A stretch of 64,000 nucleotides of DNA from Chloroflexota bacterium (GCA_021325635.1 JAJPGV010000027.1:98566-162565); one strand, 5' to 3'. Counted from the stretch's first letter, positions 35,681-44,666 are shown. A program made the numbers and translations. The notes: generated by a model not told the origin, from the letters alone.

Positions 35681-36198
35681 ACCCTCGGCGCCTCGTACGG
35701 CTGCGGCTCAGGCGCATGACGGCCGTCCGACAGCAGCACCCGCGGGAGCTGCGCCAGGTTAATCGACCAGCCGATTCCAAACGCGGTCTCCGTGAACAGC
35801 CGTGGATCGTCGGGCGCCCACAGCGACCTCAGGATGCGCCGCGCCGTCGGCTTGCGGAAGTCATATGGAATGACTCCGGCGACACGTCCGTGCCAGGTGC
35901 GAAACTGCCGCGGCCGCATCAGCTCCTGCACAACCGCCGTCGCGGCCGTCGCCAGCGCCAGGCCGGTGACGACGCCCTGAAAGCGCCGGGCCTTGAATTC
36001 GACTGCCAATCCGCCCAGCTCGAGCTCCAACGAAAGGAGCTTGTCAGCCGGTTCCGGCTCCGTTGAAAAGTGCCGGCGCCGAGGGTGCCGAGACGCTTCG
36101 AGCAATCCGGGCAGCAAGCCCCCACTGCTTCGGCGGCGCCTCGACGCCGGAGCTGGCAGGCGAGTCAATGCCTTACCGATGTCGTTCTTGATGGCCAT
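35665..36198 (-). CDS. hypothetical protein, possibly DUF5808-like
   Basis: A 177-residue protein with an Arg-rich N-terminus, a short hydrophobic segment (VTGLALATAATAVV, about residues 77-90) that could cross the membrane once, and a C-terminal region PYDFRKPTARRILRSLW...FGIGWSINLAQL. That last part reminds me of the DUF5808 domain (FGVGWxxN) of actinobacterial and Chloroflexota proteins. Function unknown. ATG 36198 is chosen over GTG 36207 because AGGTG lies 6 nt upstream. Its last codons and stop lie inside the edge of the heptamer repeat, so the C-terminus may have been changed by repeat growth. Confidence 0.55.
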   Translation of the reverse strand: MAIKNDIGKALTRLPAPASRRRRSSGGLLPGLLEASRHPRRRHFSTEPEPADKLLSLELELGGLAVEFKARRFQGVVTGLALATAATAVVQELMRPRQFRTWHGRVAGVIPYDFRKPTARRILRSLWAPDDPRLFTETAFGIGWSINLAQLPRVLLSDGRHAPEPQPYEAPRVVARR

Positions 36199-36310
36199 GG
36201 TCTTCACCTCGCGGCGAAATGCTCCACGAAGCGTAGCGCCGCGGGCCCGAGCATCGCCAGTCTTCGCTCACGAGCCTGCGGGCATGCGGAGCGGCCGCCC
36301 TGCGCTGTGC

Positions 36311-36316
36311 TATAAG
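36311..36316 (+). promoter_or_regulatory. -10 box for the cyclase gene
   Basis: TATAAG, 7 nt before ATG 36324, without a Shine-Dalgarno. Confidence 0.4.
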
Positions 36317-36323
36317 CCAGCAA

Positions 36324-37823
36324 ATGGGTGTATCGCTGCCGGCTGGCGCAATGGCAGACGGTCTTCCGAGATCCCGAGCGGTCCCCGCACCGGCGCTGAT
36401 TGTTGCGCTGGCGCTGTTGGGGCTGCCCCTGGCCCTGCTCGGATGGCTGCTGCGGTACCCGCCCACGGTGCTCAATGCCGGCCTGTCCTTCGAGCACCTG
36501 GTAGTCGTGGCCAACGTCTCCCTGTTGGCGCTGCTGGTTGCCGTCCTGGTGGCTCGCTCGGCATTGCAGCAGAAAGCCTTCAGAGCCCTGTTCCTGGCCC
36601 TGGGGTTCCTGACCATGTCCGGCTTCTTCGCGGTCCATGCGCTGGCGACCCCCGGCGTCATCCTTCCGGCCTCGACCTTGACCATCAGCGGCGGCACCTA
36701 CCACGAGGCTCACGGCGCAGCCTCTGTGCTCGGCATTTCCGCTTACCTGAGTCTGCTCGTGCCCGCCCTGTTCTTTGCCGTGCGCTACGTGCCCTTTCAA
36801 TGGCAGGCATCGGCAGCGCTTCTGTCCCGCTCTCGTCCCATCGTGGCGCTTATCGCCATCGGGCTAGCGGTGTACGCCTTTGCCGGCTTGCGACTGCCCG
36901 ACACGGTGGCCCTGCTGCCGCTGCTGCAGGCGCCGTTCATCTACATCGCCGCCGGCTTCACCGTGGCCCTGCTGCTGTTCTCGGCCTGGCGTCAGAGCCT
37001 CGAGTTCCTGAAGACCGGACTGCCCATGCAGGCGGCCCAGGTCGCCGCCTTCATCCTGCTGGCCGACGCGCAGGTGGCCATGATCAGCTCGCCTGTGTGG
37101 GGCCTGGCCTGGTGGGAGTATCACGTGCTCATGCTGGCCGCCGTGGTGGTGGCGTTGTGGGCGCTGTTCATCGAGCTCGACCGGCGCCGCGGCTTCGAGC
37201 GCTTCCTATCGCCGGCGGTCATCGAGCGCGTGATGTCCGGCCACGGCATCCAGATGGGCGGCGAGCGGCGCACGGTGACGGTCATGTTCACCGACCTGCG
37301 CGACTCCACGTCGCTGGCCGAGAAGCTGCCGGCCGAAGCGGTCGTGGATGTGTTGAACGCCTACGTAGGGGCCATGGCCGAATGCGTGTTCGAGCAGGGC
37401 GGCATCCTCGACAAGTTCCTCGGCGACGGCCTGATGGCCATCTTCGGCGTGCTGCCCGACGGATCCCACGGCGCGGCCGCCGCCCTGCGCACGGTCCAGG
37501 CAATCCGCGGCTCGGTAGCGTTCCTGAACGAGCAGCGGACGCGGCGGGGCGAGGCCAGCATTCGCTTTGGCGCCGGCATCCACAGCGGCGAGGTAGTGCT
37601 GGGAGCGGTCGGGCTCCCGCAGCGATCCGATTTCACGGCGATAGGCGATACGGTCAACACCGCCTCGCGGCTCGAAAGCCTGTGCAAGGAGCACCAGGTC
37701 GATTGCGTCCTTTCCGCCGACGTAGCCGAGCTGGCCGGCGCAGAGGTAGGACAGCTGAAGCCGCTCGGCACCACGGCGATTCGCGGCAAGGAACACGCGG
37801 TCCGCATCTTCACGCTCGTCTGA
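36324..37823 (+). CDS. membrane-bound class III adenylate/guanylate cyclase
   Basis: A 499-residue protein. The first ~280 residues hold about seven hydrophobic segments, and then a class III cyclase domain follows (about 310-499). Catalytic features: VTVMFTDLRDSTSLAEKL with the first metal Asp, FLGDGLMAIFG with the second, and the dimer/transition-state region FTAIGDTVNTASRLE. It is therefore likely an active homodimeric cyclase making cAMP or cGMP in response to a membrane signal. No HAMP or receiver domain is visible between membrane and catalytic parts. A second in-frame ATG occurs at residue 10. Single gene. Confidence 0.85.
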   Translation: MGVSLPAGAMADGLPRSRAVPAPALIVALALLGLPLALLGWLLRYPPTVLNAGLSFEHLVVVANVSLLALLVAVLVARSALQQKAFRALFLALGFLTMSGFFAVHALATPGVILPASTLTISGGTYHEAHGAASVLGISAYLSLLVPALFFAVRYVPFQWQASAALLSRSRPIVALIAIGLAVYAFAGLRLPDTVALLPLLQAPFIYIAAGFTVALLLFSAWRQSLEFLKTGLPMQAAQVAAFILLADAQVAMISSPVWGLAWWEYHVLMLAAVVVALWALFIELDRRRGFERFLSPAVIERVMSGHGIQMGGERRTVTVMFTDLRDSTSLAEKLPAEAVVDVLNAYVGAMAECVFEQGGILDKFLGDGLMAIFGVLPDGSHGAAAALRTVQAIRGSVAFLNEQRTRRGEASIRFGAGIHSGEVVLGAVGLPQRSDFTAIGDTVNTASRLESLCKEHQVDCVLSADVAELAGAEVGQLKPLGTTAIRGKEHAVRIFTLV

Positions 37824-37846
37824 CCGTCCATCCTGGGGCCTGTGGC

Positions 37847-37852
37847 TATACT
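37847..37852 (+). promoter_or_regulatory. -10 box upstream of queA
   Basis: TATACT, 6 nt before the GTG of a 13-codon ORF (37859) and 66 nt before queA. No clear -35. Confidence 0.5.
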
Positions 37853-37858
37853 CGCCCG

Positions 37859-37900
37859 GTGACCGACCTCGGCAGGCTCTGCGCCCAAGCCCCGGAATAG
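37859..37900 (+). CDS. possible leaderless 13-residue leader peptide before queA
   Basis: GTG 37859 opens a 13-codon frame (VTDLGRLCAQAPE) closed by TAG at 37898-37900, 18 nt before the queA ATG. The GTG sits exactly where transcription should start from TATACT 37847-37852. Its translation could be regulatory, or it may be chance. Confidence 0.25.
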   Translation: MTDLGRLCAQAPE

Positions 37901-37918
37901 CTCGCCCTCCGGGCCTCA

Positions 37919-38992
37919 ATGGATGTTGCCGAGCTCGACTACGAGCTGCCTCCTGAGCTCATCGCCCAAACTCCCGCTGAGCCTCGCGACGGCTCGCGCC
38001 TGCTGATCATTCATCGCGACTCGGGCCTGCTGGAGCATCGCACCTTTCGCGACGTGCGGGAATTCTTTCAACCGGGGGACGTGCTCGTGGCCAACGACAG
38101 CAGGGTCGTGCCGGCGCGCCTTCGCGGGCGAAAAGCCACCGGAGGCGCGGTCGAGGTCCTGCTGCTCCAGCCCGAGACACCTGAGGTTTGGCGCGCACTC
38201 ATACGGCCCGGCCGGCGCGTCTATCCCGGCACCGGGATCGTGTTCGAACCGCCATCGCATGAAGGACACCGCGAAGGCAGAGCTGAGTGCCTGCAGGCGG
38301 AGGTTCTGGAACGAGACGACGGCGCGGCTGTGCGCGATGGAATCCGCCGGCTGCGGTTCAGCGTAGACGGCCCCCTCTCGGTCGAGCAGGCGCTCGAACG
38401 GTACGGCAACGTACCTCTGCCGCCCTACATCCACACCCGCCTGGGTGATCCCGAGCGCTACCAGACGGTGTACGCCCGGCCCAAAGGATCGGTCGCCGCT
38501 CCCACCGCCGGCCTGCATTTCACCCCGGAGCTCCTGACGGACCTGGAGGAGCGCGGAGTCGGCGTGCACTACGTTACCTGTCACATCGGCCTGCACACGT
38601 TCCGGCCCATTCAGGTAGACACGGTGGAGCAGCACGACATCCACGAGGAGCTGGCGATCGTGCCGGCCCACGTGGCCGCCGCCTGCAACGCTGCCCGTGA
38701 GGAGGGACGGCGAGTGTTCGCCGTGGGCACGTCGAGCGTGCGCTCCCTGGAATCCTGCTGGCGTGATGGCCGGTTTCAGCCACACGAAGGCTGGACCCGC
38801 CTGTACATCTACCCCAGCTACTGCTACCGGGCCGTGGACGCCATGATCACCAACTTCCATCTGCCGCGCACCACCCTCATGGCCCTGATCGCGGCCTTCG
38901 CCGGGAAAGAGCTGATCCTGCGCGCCTACCGCGAAGCCGTGGCGCGGCGCTACCGCTTCTACTCCTTCGGCGACGCCTGCCTGATTCTCTAG
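37919..38992 (+). CDS. queA: S-adenosylmethionine:tRNA ribosyltransferase-isomerase
   Basis: A 357-residue QueA, which moves the ribose of SAM onto preQ1 in tRNA to form epoxyqueuosine. Seen: DYELPPELIAQTPAEPRDGSR at the N-terminus, GDVLVANDSRVVPARL, PPYI, YARPKGSVAAPTAGLHFT, THIGLHTF-type CHIGLHTFRPI and TNFHLPRTTLMAL. Complete. tgt and other queuosine genes are not next to it. It converges with the MFS gene and shares CTAG (38989-38992) for both stops. Confidence 0.95.
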   Translation: MDVAELDYELPPELIAQTPAEPRDGSRLLIIHRDSGLLEHRTFRDVREFFQPGDVLVANDSRVVPARLRGRKATGGAVEVLLLQPETPEVWRALIRPGRRVYPGTGIVFEPPSHEGHREGRAECLQAEVLERDDGAAVRDGIRRLRFSVDGPLSVEQALERYGNVPLPPYIHTRLGDPERYQTVYARPKGSVAAPTAGLHFTPELLTDLEERGVGVHYVTCHIGLHTFRPIQVDTVEQHDIHEELAIVPAHVAAACNAAREEGRRVFAVGTSSVRSLESCWRDGRFQPHEGWTRLYIYPSYCYRAVDAMITNFHLPRTTLMALIAAFAGKELILRAYREAVARRYRFYSFGDACLIL

Positions 38993-40449
38993 GCTTCGAC
39001 CGCCGCCAGCGCCGCGCCCTCGGGCAGCTCCAGCTCCGGGCGGGCAGGAATGCGCGGACGGAGCACTGTCGCCAGGCTGAAGGCGATGATCGCAGCAAAC
39101 GCGAACACCGCCATGAGCGAGGTGCGCAGGTGTGCCTGGTCGGCACCGAGACCGTTCAGCAAAGCCCCCATGATCGCTCCGGACGCGGCCGCGCCGACCA
39201 GCCTGAGCGTCTGCACCGCGCTGCTGGCCGTCCCGGCCAGAGCAGGCGAAGAAAAGACCACGGCCCAGTTGGTGACGTGCAGCAGCCCCATGCCGATGCC
39301 CGCGGCGGCAAGACCCCAGGTGAGGTACAGCAGCGCCAGGGGCGCGGTGCCGATGCCGATCTGAATCACGACCCCCAAGGCGCCCGCGGCCACGAACAGC
39401 GCTCCGCCGACCACCGTGCGCATCGGCCACGGTCCGCGGGCATGCCCGGTGGAAAAGACGCTACCCACCATCCAGCACAGTCCGCCTATGGTCAACACGA
39501 TGCCCGCTTTCGTGGCCGACTCGTCGCGCAGCCGCTGCAGGTAGAGCGGCACGAAGACGGTAGCTCCGGAGAAAGCCGCGGCAAACAGCATGGCCGCCAG
39601 CAACGACGAGCCGACCGGGCCACTGCCCCGCCAGGTCCCGACTGGAATCACCGGCACCGCCGCCTTGCGCTCCTGCGAGAGATACATCCAGCCAACCCCA
39701 GCGCCGGCGATGAGCAGCAGCGTGGCCACAGGCAGCGGGGCCGAAGGGGCGGCGGTAAGGGCGCCGACAGTAACGGCCAGCAGCACCGACCGCACGACCG
39801 GCAGCGAGCGGCCGCGATCACCCGTCGATGCGCCGGCAAACCCTCGAATGGCCAGCGCAACCACACCGGCGCACAGAGGCGCGTTCAGGAGGAAGATCCA
39901 GCGCCAGCCAACCGTGTCGGTGAGAATCCCACCGAGGAGTGGGGCCACTAGGCTCACCACGCCCCAGGCTGTGGGAACCAGCGAATACATGCGCAGTCGC
40001 AGCGCCTCCGGATAGCGTGCCGCCCCGGCGAAGCACACGGCCAGGACGCCGCCACCGCCCAGGCCCTGGAATGCGCGGGCGGCCACCAGGGCGCTCATCG
40101 AGGGCACGAAGGCGCAGCAGAAGGAGCCCACGGCAAACACCGCGACCGAGATCATGAATGGGGTGCGCAGGCCGGAACGGTCCTGCCAGGCGCCGCCTAT
40201 CGACAGGCCGACAATCTGGCTCAACAGGAATGCCGAGGTAACCCAGGAATAGAAGATCGGCTGCCCCAGCTCGGCCAGCACCTTGGGCATCCCGGTGTTC
40301 ACGACGTACGTGTCCAGCGATCCTAGGACCACGCCCGAAAGAATGGTGACGCTCATCCAGAAATTCCCCGGGCCGAACACCATTCGGTAGGAGGCCTTCT
40401 GGGGGGTGGCTGCTGGGGCAGCCGGACCTACCGTTCTCGCCTGACTCAT
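38989..40449 (-). CDS. MFS transporter, DHA2 (EmrB/QacA-like) type
   Basis: A 486-residue membrane protein with about 14 hydrophobic segments, the number typical of DHA2 drug:proton antiporters. Seen: LGSLDTYVVNTGMPKVLAEL in TM1 (DHA2 motif D1-like LDxTxVNxALP), GGAWQDRSGLRTPFM (MFS motif A-like loop between TM2 and TM3), and ARAFQGLGGGGVLAV (motif B). Substrate unknown. It begins 22 bp after argG and is likely cotranscribed with argD-argG, so export of an amino-acid-like compound is as possible as drug efflux. Confidence 0.85.
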   Translation of the reverse strand: MSQARTVGPAAPAATPQKASYRMVFGPGNFWMSVTILSGVVLGSLDTYVVNTGMPKVLAELGQPIFYSWVTSAFLLSQIVGLSIGGAWQDRSGLRTPFMISVAVFAVGSFCCAFVPSMSALVAARAFQGLGGGGVLAVCFAGAARYPEALRLRMYSLVPTAWGVVSLVAPLLGGILTDTVGWRWIFLLNAPLCAGVVALAIRGFAGASTGDRGRSLPVVRSVLLAVTVGALTAAPSAPLPVATLLLIAGAGVGWMYLSQERKAAVPVIPVGTWRGSGPVGSSLLAAMLFAAAFSGATVFVPLYLQRLRDESATKAGIVLTIGGLCWMVGSVFSTGHARGPWPMRTVVGGALFVAAGALGVVIQIGIGTAPLALLYLTWGLAAAGIGMGLLHVTNWAVVFSSPALAGTASSAVQTLRLVGAAASGAIMGALLNGLGADQAHLRTSLMAVFAFAAIIAFSLATVLRPRIPARPELELPEGAALAAVEA

Positions 40450-40471
40450 GTCGCCGTCGTCGGTTCGAAGG

Positions 40472-41713
40472 TTAGGCGTCTTCGCCTGGGCCCAGCCGCA
40501 GCGGCGACACGCCCTGGCCGAGCATCTGGACCTCGCTCTGCGTCTTCAGCGGCAGTCCGTACAGCTTGATGAAGCCGACCGCCGCCGTGTGGTCGAACTG
40601 ATCCCCGCGGCCGTAGGTCGCCTGCGACTCGCTGTACAGGGACAGATCCGAGCGGCGGCCCACCACCTGGCAGCTGGCCGCGCTGAGACGCACCCTGATG
40701 GTGCCGCTCACACATTCCTGGGATGCCGCCACGAAGGCGGCCAGGAACTTGTGCAGCTCCGAGAACCACAGCCCGTTGTACACCAGCTTGGCGTATTCCG
40801 GCGCAACGTTGGCGGCCTTGAAGTGGGCGGCGTCACGGGTCATGGTAATGCCCTCCAGGGCCTGGTGGGCCTGGTGCAGCACGACGCCGGCCGGCGCTTC
40901 GTAGATCTCGCGCGACTTGATACCCACCAGCCGGTTCTCGACGTGATCGATGCGGCCGATGCCATAGCCCCCGGCCAGCTCATTCAGCCGCTCGATGAGC
41001 TCCGGTCCGTCGAGGCGTTGGCCGTCCAGGGCCACGGGCCGGCCCTTCTCGAACTCGATCTCGACGTAGCGCGGATCGGTCGGGGCCTTGGACGGATGGA
41101 CCGTCCACTCATAGATCTCCTCGGGCGGCTCCTGCCAGGGGTCCTCCAGCACGCCGCCCTCGATGCTCCGGCCCCACAGGTTCACGTCCGTGCTGAAGGG
41201 GCTCTCCTTGGTGGCCGGAATGGGGATGTCGTGCTTGCCCGCATACTCGATCTCGTCCTCGCGGTTCATGCTCCATTCGCGCATTGGGGCGATCACCCGC
41301 AGTCGGGGATTCAGCGCCTGGACCGAGACGTCGAAGCGAACCTGGTCGTTGCCCTTGCCGGTACAGCCGTGGGCCACGGCCGTGGCCCCGTGCTTCTCCG
41401 CCTCCTTGACCAGCAGGTAGGCGATCAGCGGGCGGGCCAGCGCCGTAGCCAGCGGATAAACGCCTTCGTAGATGGCTCCGGCCTGCAGAGCCGGCCAGAC
41501 GAAGTGATCCACGAACAGCTTGCGCGCGTCGACGACCACGGCGTCGACGGCCCCAATCTTCAGCGCGCGCTGCCGGATCGACTCGAAATCGCGCTCGTTG
41601 CCGATGTTGATGGTCAGCGCTACGACGTCGAGCCCGAACTCGTCGTGGATCCACTTGATGGCTACCGAGGTGTCCAGTCCGCCCGAGTAGGCGAGGATGA
41701 CCTTATGGGCCAC
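40472..41713 (-). CDS. argG: argininosuccinate synthase
   Basis: A 413-residue ATP-dependent enzyme joining citrulline and aspartate. Seen: the PP-loop LAYSGGLDTSVAIKW at residues 7-21, YPLATALARPLIAYLLV, AHGCTGKGNDQVRFD, and SPFSTDVNLWGRSIEGG. Intact. The start overlaps the argD stop by 11 bp, so argD and argG are coupled. argH and the other arginine genes are not in the window. Confidence 0.97.
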   Translation of the reverse strand: MAHKVILAYSGGLDTSVAIKWIHDEFGLDVVALTINIGNERDFESIRQRALKIGAVDAVVVDARKLFVDHFVWPALQAGAIYEGVYPLATALARPLIAYLLVKEAEKHGATAVAHGCTGKGNDQVRFDVSVQALNPRLRVIAPMREWSMNREDEIEYAGKHDIPIPATKESPFSTDVNLWGRSIEGGVLEDPWQEPPEEIYEWTVHPSKAPTDPRYVEIEFEKGRPVALDGQRLDGPELIERLNELAGGYGIGRIDHVENRLVGIKSREIYEAPAGVVLHQAHQALEGITMTRDAAHFKAANVAPEYAKLVYNGLWFSELHKFLAAFVAASQECVSGTIRVRLSAASCQVVGRRSDLSLYSESQATYGRGDQFDHTAAVGFIKLYGLPLKTQSEVQMLGQGVSPLRLGPGEDA

Positions 41714-42905
41714 TCACGGCCTTCAACGAGTCAGCAATCATGCCAACACCTTTCTCCACCTGTCCCTCGTTCAGGATCAGCGGCGGGACGAGTCGAATCG
41801 TGCACGGCCCGGTGGCGTTGACCACCACCCCCCGACGCAGGCCTTCGCTGACCAGCTCGAAGGCCACGTCCTCGGTCGTATCGAAGGCCACCATCAAGCC
41901 CAGGCCGCGGACTTCGGCGATGCCGGGAACGGTTTCTTTAAGGTTGCGCAGCTCGGCTATGAGCGCCTCGCCTGTCGAAGCCGCGTTCTCGATCAGATGC
42001 TCCTCCTCGAGGCAGTGCATCGTAGCCACGGCCGCCGCGCAGCACACCGGGTTGCCGCCCATGGTCGAGCCGTGGTCGCCCGGCGTGAGGACGGCGCAGC
42101 GCTCCTTGGCCAGAAAGGCGCCAATCGGCAAGCCGCCGGCCAGACCCTTGGCCAGGGTGATCACGTCTGGTTCGATGCCAAACTGCTGGAAGCCGTAGAA
42201 CGCGCCGGTCCGGCCCAGGCCGCATTGGATTTCATCACAGATCAGCAGCAGGCCCTGCTCGTCGCACAGCCGGCGAACCGCCTGCAGGTACTCGGCAGTG
42301 TGCGGATGCACGCCACTCTCACCCTGGATGCACTCCAGCATGATGGCCGCGGTCTTGTCGCTCACGGCCGCGCGCATGGCCTCGATGTCGTTGAAGGCCA
42401 CGTACTTGAAGCCGTCGGGCATTGGCAGGAAGGGCTCGTGGTACTTGGGCTGGGCAGTCGCGGCCAACGTGGCCAGCGTGCGGCCGTGGAACGAGCCGCC
42501 GACGGTGATGACCTCATAGGCGCCGTTGCGATACGTCCGGCCGTGCTTGCGAGCCAGCTTGATGGCGCCCTCGTTGGCCTCGGCCCCGCTGTTGGCGAAA
42601 AAGATGCGGTCGGCGGGCGAGCGCTCGATGAGCCACTCGGCCAGCTGGAGCTGGGGCTCGGAGTAGTACAGGCTCGAGGTGTGCATCAAACGCGCCGCCT
42701 GCTGGGCGATCGCCTCGACGACTCTGGGATGCGCGTGCCCCACGATGTTGACGGCGATACCGCTCACGAGGTCGAGGTACGGTTTGCCCTCGTCGTCGTA
42801 CAGGTAGCAGCCTTCGCCACGCTCGAAAACGACGGGCAGGCGCTTGAAGGTCCGCATGTAATAGCGCTCTTCGAGGGCAGCCCAATCCGTCTTCGTCGCT
42901 GGCAT
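41703..42905 (-). CDS. argD: acetylornithine aminotransferase
   Basis: A 400-residue class III PLP aminotransferase. Seen: YLDLVSGIAVNIVGHAHPRVVEAI, FFANSGAEANEGAIKLARK, GGSFHGRTLATL, the Asp of LLICDEIQCGLGRTG, and the PLP lysine in ITLAKGLAGGLPIGAF. The best fit is ArgD because of coupling to argG; other ornithine-type aminotransferases share these motifs. ATG 42905 has TACACT 7 nt upstream, so the argD-argG-MFS operon is probably leaderless. Confidence 0.9.
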   Translation of the reverse strand: MPATKTDWAALEERYYMRTFKRLPVVFERGEGCYLYDDEGKPYLDLVSGIAVNIVGHAHPRVVEAIAQQAARLMHTSSLYYSEPQLQLAEWLIERSPADRIFFANSGAEANEGAIKLARKHGRTYRNGAYEVITVGGSFHGRTLATLAATAQPKYHEPFLPMPDGFKYVAFNDIEAMRAAVSDKTAAIMLECIQGESGVHPHTAEYLQAVRRLCDEQGLLLICDEIQCGLGRTGAFYGFQQFGIEPDVITLAKGLAGGLPIGAFLAKERCAVLTPGDHGSTMGGNPVCCAAAVATMHCLEEEHLIENAASTGEALIAELRNLKETVPGIAEVRGLGLMVAFDTTEDVAFELVSEGLRRGVVVNATGPCTIRLVPPLILNEGQVEKGVGMIADSLKAVSGP

Positions 42906-42912
42906 AGAAGGA

Positions 42913-42918
42913 AGTGTA
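42913..42918 (-). promoter_or_regulatory. -10 box for the argD-argG operon
   Basis: TACACT on the minus strand, 7 nt before ATG 42905. Confidence 0.5.
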
Positions 42919-42974
42919 CGTGCATGCCATCGGCCGGAAGCCAGCCTGCGGCTCCGCGGGAGCGGGGTGCAGCG

Positions 42975-43562
42975 TCAGACCAGGTGGCTGTCCTCACATG
43001 GCTGGCCGACCGCTTCGGCCAGGTTGTTCAGGATCCTGGCGGTGGCGCCCCAAACGCGGTACGGCCCGTAGCCGTAGTATTCGATGAGCCGCCCACCGTC
43101 GTCGATGAACGAGCCGGTGGCCTGTCCGTCGAACAGCGTCGCGAACGGCAGCTCGATGATCGCCTGGACCTCGGGATCGTTCGGGCTCAGGCGCTCGGCC
43201 TGCAAGACCCTGCCCACGAAGGGCAGGACCAGGAAGTTGCTCGGCGGCACATACACGCCGTCCAGCCTGCCCCACACCTCGACGTCCTCAGGCGCCAGGC
43301 CAACCTCCTCCCACGTCTCTCGAAGCGCGGTGGCCTCCGGGGAACAGTCCTCCGGGCCGGAGCGGCCTCCCGGCAGCGAGATCTCGCCGGCATGCTGCCG
43401 CAGGCGGGCGTGCCGTTCGGTCAGCAGGATGTGCAGGCCATCCTCACGCTGAAGGAACAGCGCCAAGACCGCGCCCAGCCGTGGATTGCGCTTCTGCCAA
43501 TCCGCATACAACGGGTTGTGGCCACCGCCGGGAAATCGCGGCGCGAACTTCATGCAGGCCAC
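42975..43562 (-). CDS. NUDIX hydrolase, CoA pyrophosphatase-like
   Basis: A protein of at least 195 residues. The Nudix box is GEISLPGGRSGPEDCSPEATALRETWEEVG, split here by family spacing. The preceding LLTERHARLRQHAGEISLPGG matches the coenzyme A pyrophosphatase (NudL) subgroup. GTG 43562 is the first conventional start, but in-frame codons upstream encode LDLDELRERLSGYAW, which looks like a genuine NudL-type N-terminus; using it would need CTG 43625 or ATA 43634. It lies between argD and a luciferase-like gene. Confidence 0.82.
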   Translation of the reverse strand: MACMKFAPRFPGGGHNPLYADWQKRNPRLGAVLALFLQREDGLHILLTERHARLRQHAGEISLPGGRSGPEDCSPEATALRETWEEVGLAPEDVEVWGRLDGVYVPPSNFLVLPFVGRVLQAERLSPNDPEVQAIIELPFATLFDGQATGSFIDDGGRLIEYYGYGPYRVWGATARILNNLAEAVGQPCEDSHLV

Positions 43563-43664
43563 ATGCTCCCTCCAGGCGTAACCGGAGAGGCGTTCTCGCA
43601 GCTCGTCGAGGTCGAGTTCAGCCAGCGAAGCTATGGCCGAACTTTAGCGCCGGCGAGCGGTTGC

Positions 43665-44666
43665 CTACGAAACGGCAGGACTCTGTCCCAGGTACTCGGC
43701 AGCCCTGCGGGCGGTGAGCACATGATCCTCGTACACCAGACCGGCACGGGCCACCGGGTAGATGATCGGATAGACGCCCGAGTCGACGATTCGCTGCAGC
43801 TCGGCCGCGGTCGTTACGCTGAACTTCTCCACCATGCGGTCGCTGACCAGCGCCGTAGCCTTGCCGAAGTCGCCTGTTTGCCAGGCTTCATACACCCGCC
43901 GGACCTCGGGCCCGAAGCCCGACAGCTGGGCAATGTGATGGTAGGTCTCCGAGGCGCAGTAGAAGGCGATGCCGCGGCGCATGGCGTTCACCGACGCCTC
44001 GTCGCCCGGATCGGCCACGGTCATCGTCAAGCTCAGGATGCGCACCTCGGACGGATCTCGCCCAGCTGCGCTGGCGGCCGCCTGGACTTCCCGCTTGTAG
44101 GCGTCGACGGCTTCAGCCGTGGGCCAGTTCATGATGAACCCGTCATATTCGCGCGCGGCTAGTCTGACCATGGCCGGCCTGAGAGCGGCCAGGTACACGG
44201 GCAGGTAGGCCGGCAGCGGCCCCTCTCGCAAACGGAAGTCTTTGAGATGGAACCATTCGCCGTCGTAGGAGAAGCGCTTCTCGGTCAGCAGCCCACGAAC
44301 GATGCGGATGGTCTCGCGCGACCTCGCCACCGGCCGCTCCATAGCCAGGCCGTGGCCGCGCTCCACGAAGCCGGGTCCGCCGCTGCCTACACCCAGCATA
44401 AAGCGGCCGCTCGTGAGCTCCCACACTGTGCGCGCGGCCATGGCCAGCATCGTGGGCGTGCGCGAGTAGAAGCTGACGATCGACGTACCGAGCGCGATCG
44501 ACGGTACCTCGCGGGCAAGCGCGCCGAGCAGCGCGAACGCTTCCTTGCCCGACTCCTCGGTCAGCCAGAAGCGCTCGTAGCCCAGGCCGGCCGACTCGGC
44601 GGCCAAGCGAATGATGTGCTCAACGTCGAGATCGGCGGTGTGAAGCATCACACCTATGTCCGCCAA
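43665..44666 (-). CDS. LLM-class (luciferase-like) flavin- or F420-dependent oxidoreductase
   Basis: A 333-residue TIM-barrel protein of the bacterial luciferase superfamily. Seen: ERFWLTEESGKEAFALLGALA, IALGTSIVSFYSRTPTMLAMAARTVWELTSGRFMLGVGSGG split over the standard strands, and PVYLAALRPAMVRLAAREYDGFI. This pattern (TSGRFxLGVGxGG) fits F420- or FMN-using members such as methylene-H4MPT reductase-like proteins; the cofactor cannot be settled here. Start TTG 44666 has GAGGAG 8 nt upstream. Confidence 0.83.
   Translation of the reverse strand: MADIGVMLHTADLDVEHIIRLAAESAGLGYERFWLTEESGKEAFALLGALAREVPSIALGTSIVSFYSRTPTMLAMAARTVWELTSGRFMLGVGSGGPGFVERGHGLAMERPVARSRETIRIVRGLLTEKRFSYDGEWFHLKDFRLREGPLPAYLPVYLAALRPAMVRLAAREYDGFIMNWPTAEAVDAYKREVQAAASAAGRDPSEVRILSLTMTVADPGDEASVNAMRRGIAFYCASETYHHIAQLSGFGPEVRRVYEAWQTGDFGKATALVSDRMVEKFSVTTAAELQRIVDSGVYPIIYPVARAGLVYEDHVLTARRAAEYLGQSPAVS

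Noticed and set aside
35455..36066. 203-codon frame with RLAPRAS peptide repeats
   Set aside because: It is a translation of the heptanucleotide array; any frame of a 7-bp repeat gives a 7-residue repeat. No start signal supports it.
41697..44162. 821-codon open frame on the plus strand across argD, the NUDIX gene and the luciferase-like gene
   Set aside because: It crosses three well-supported minus-strand genes and spacers; low-complexity composition and no homology that I can see.
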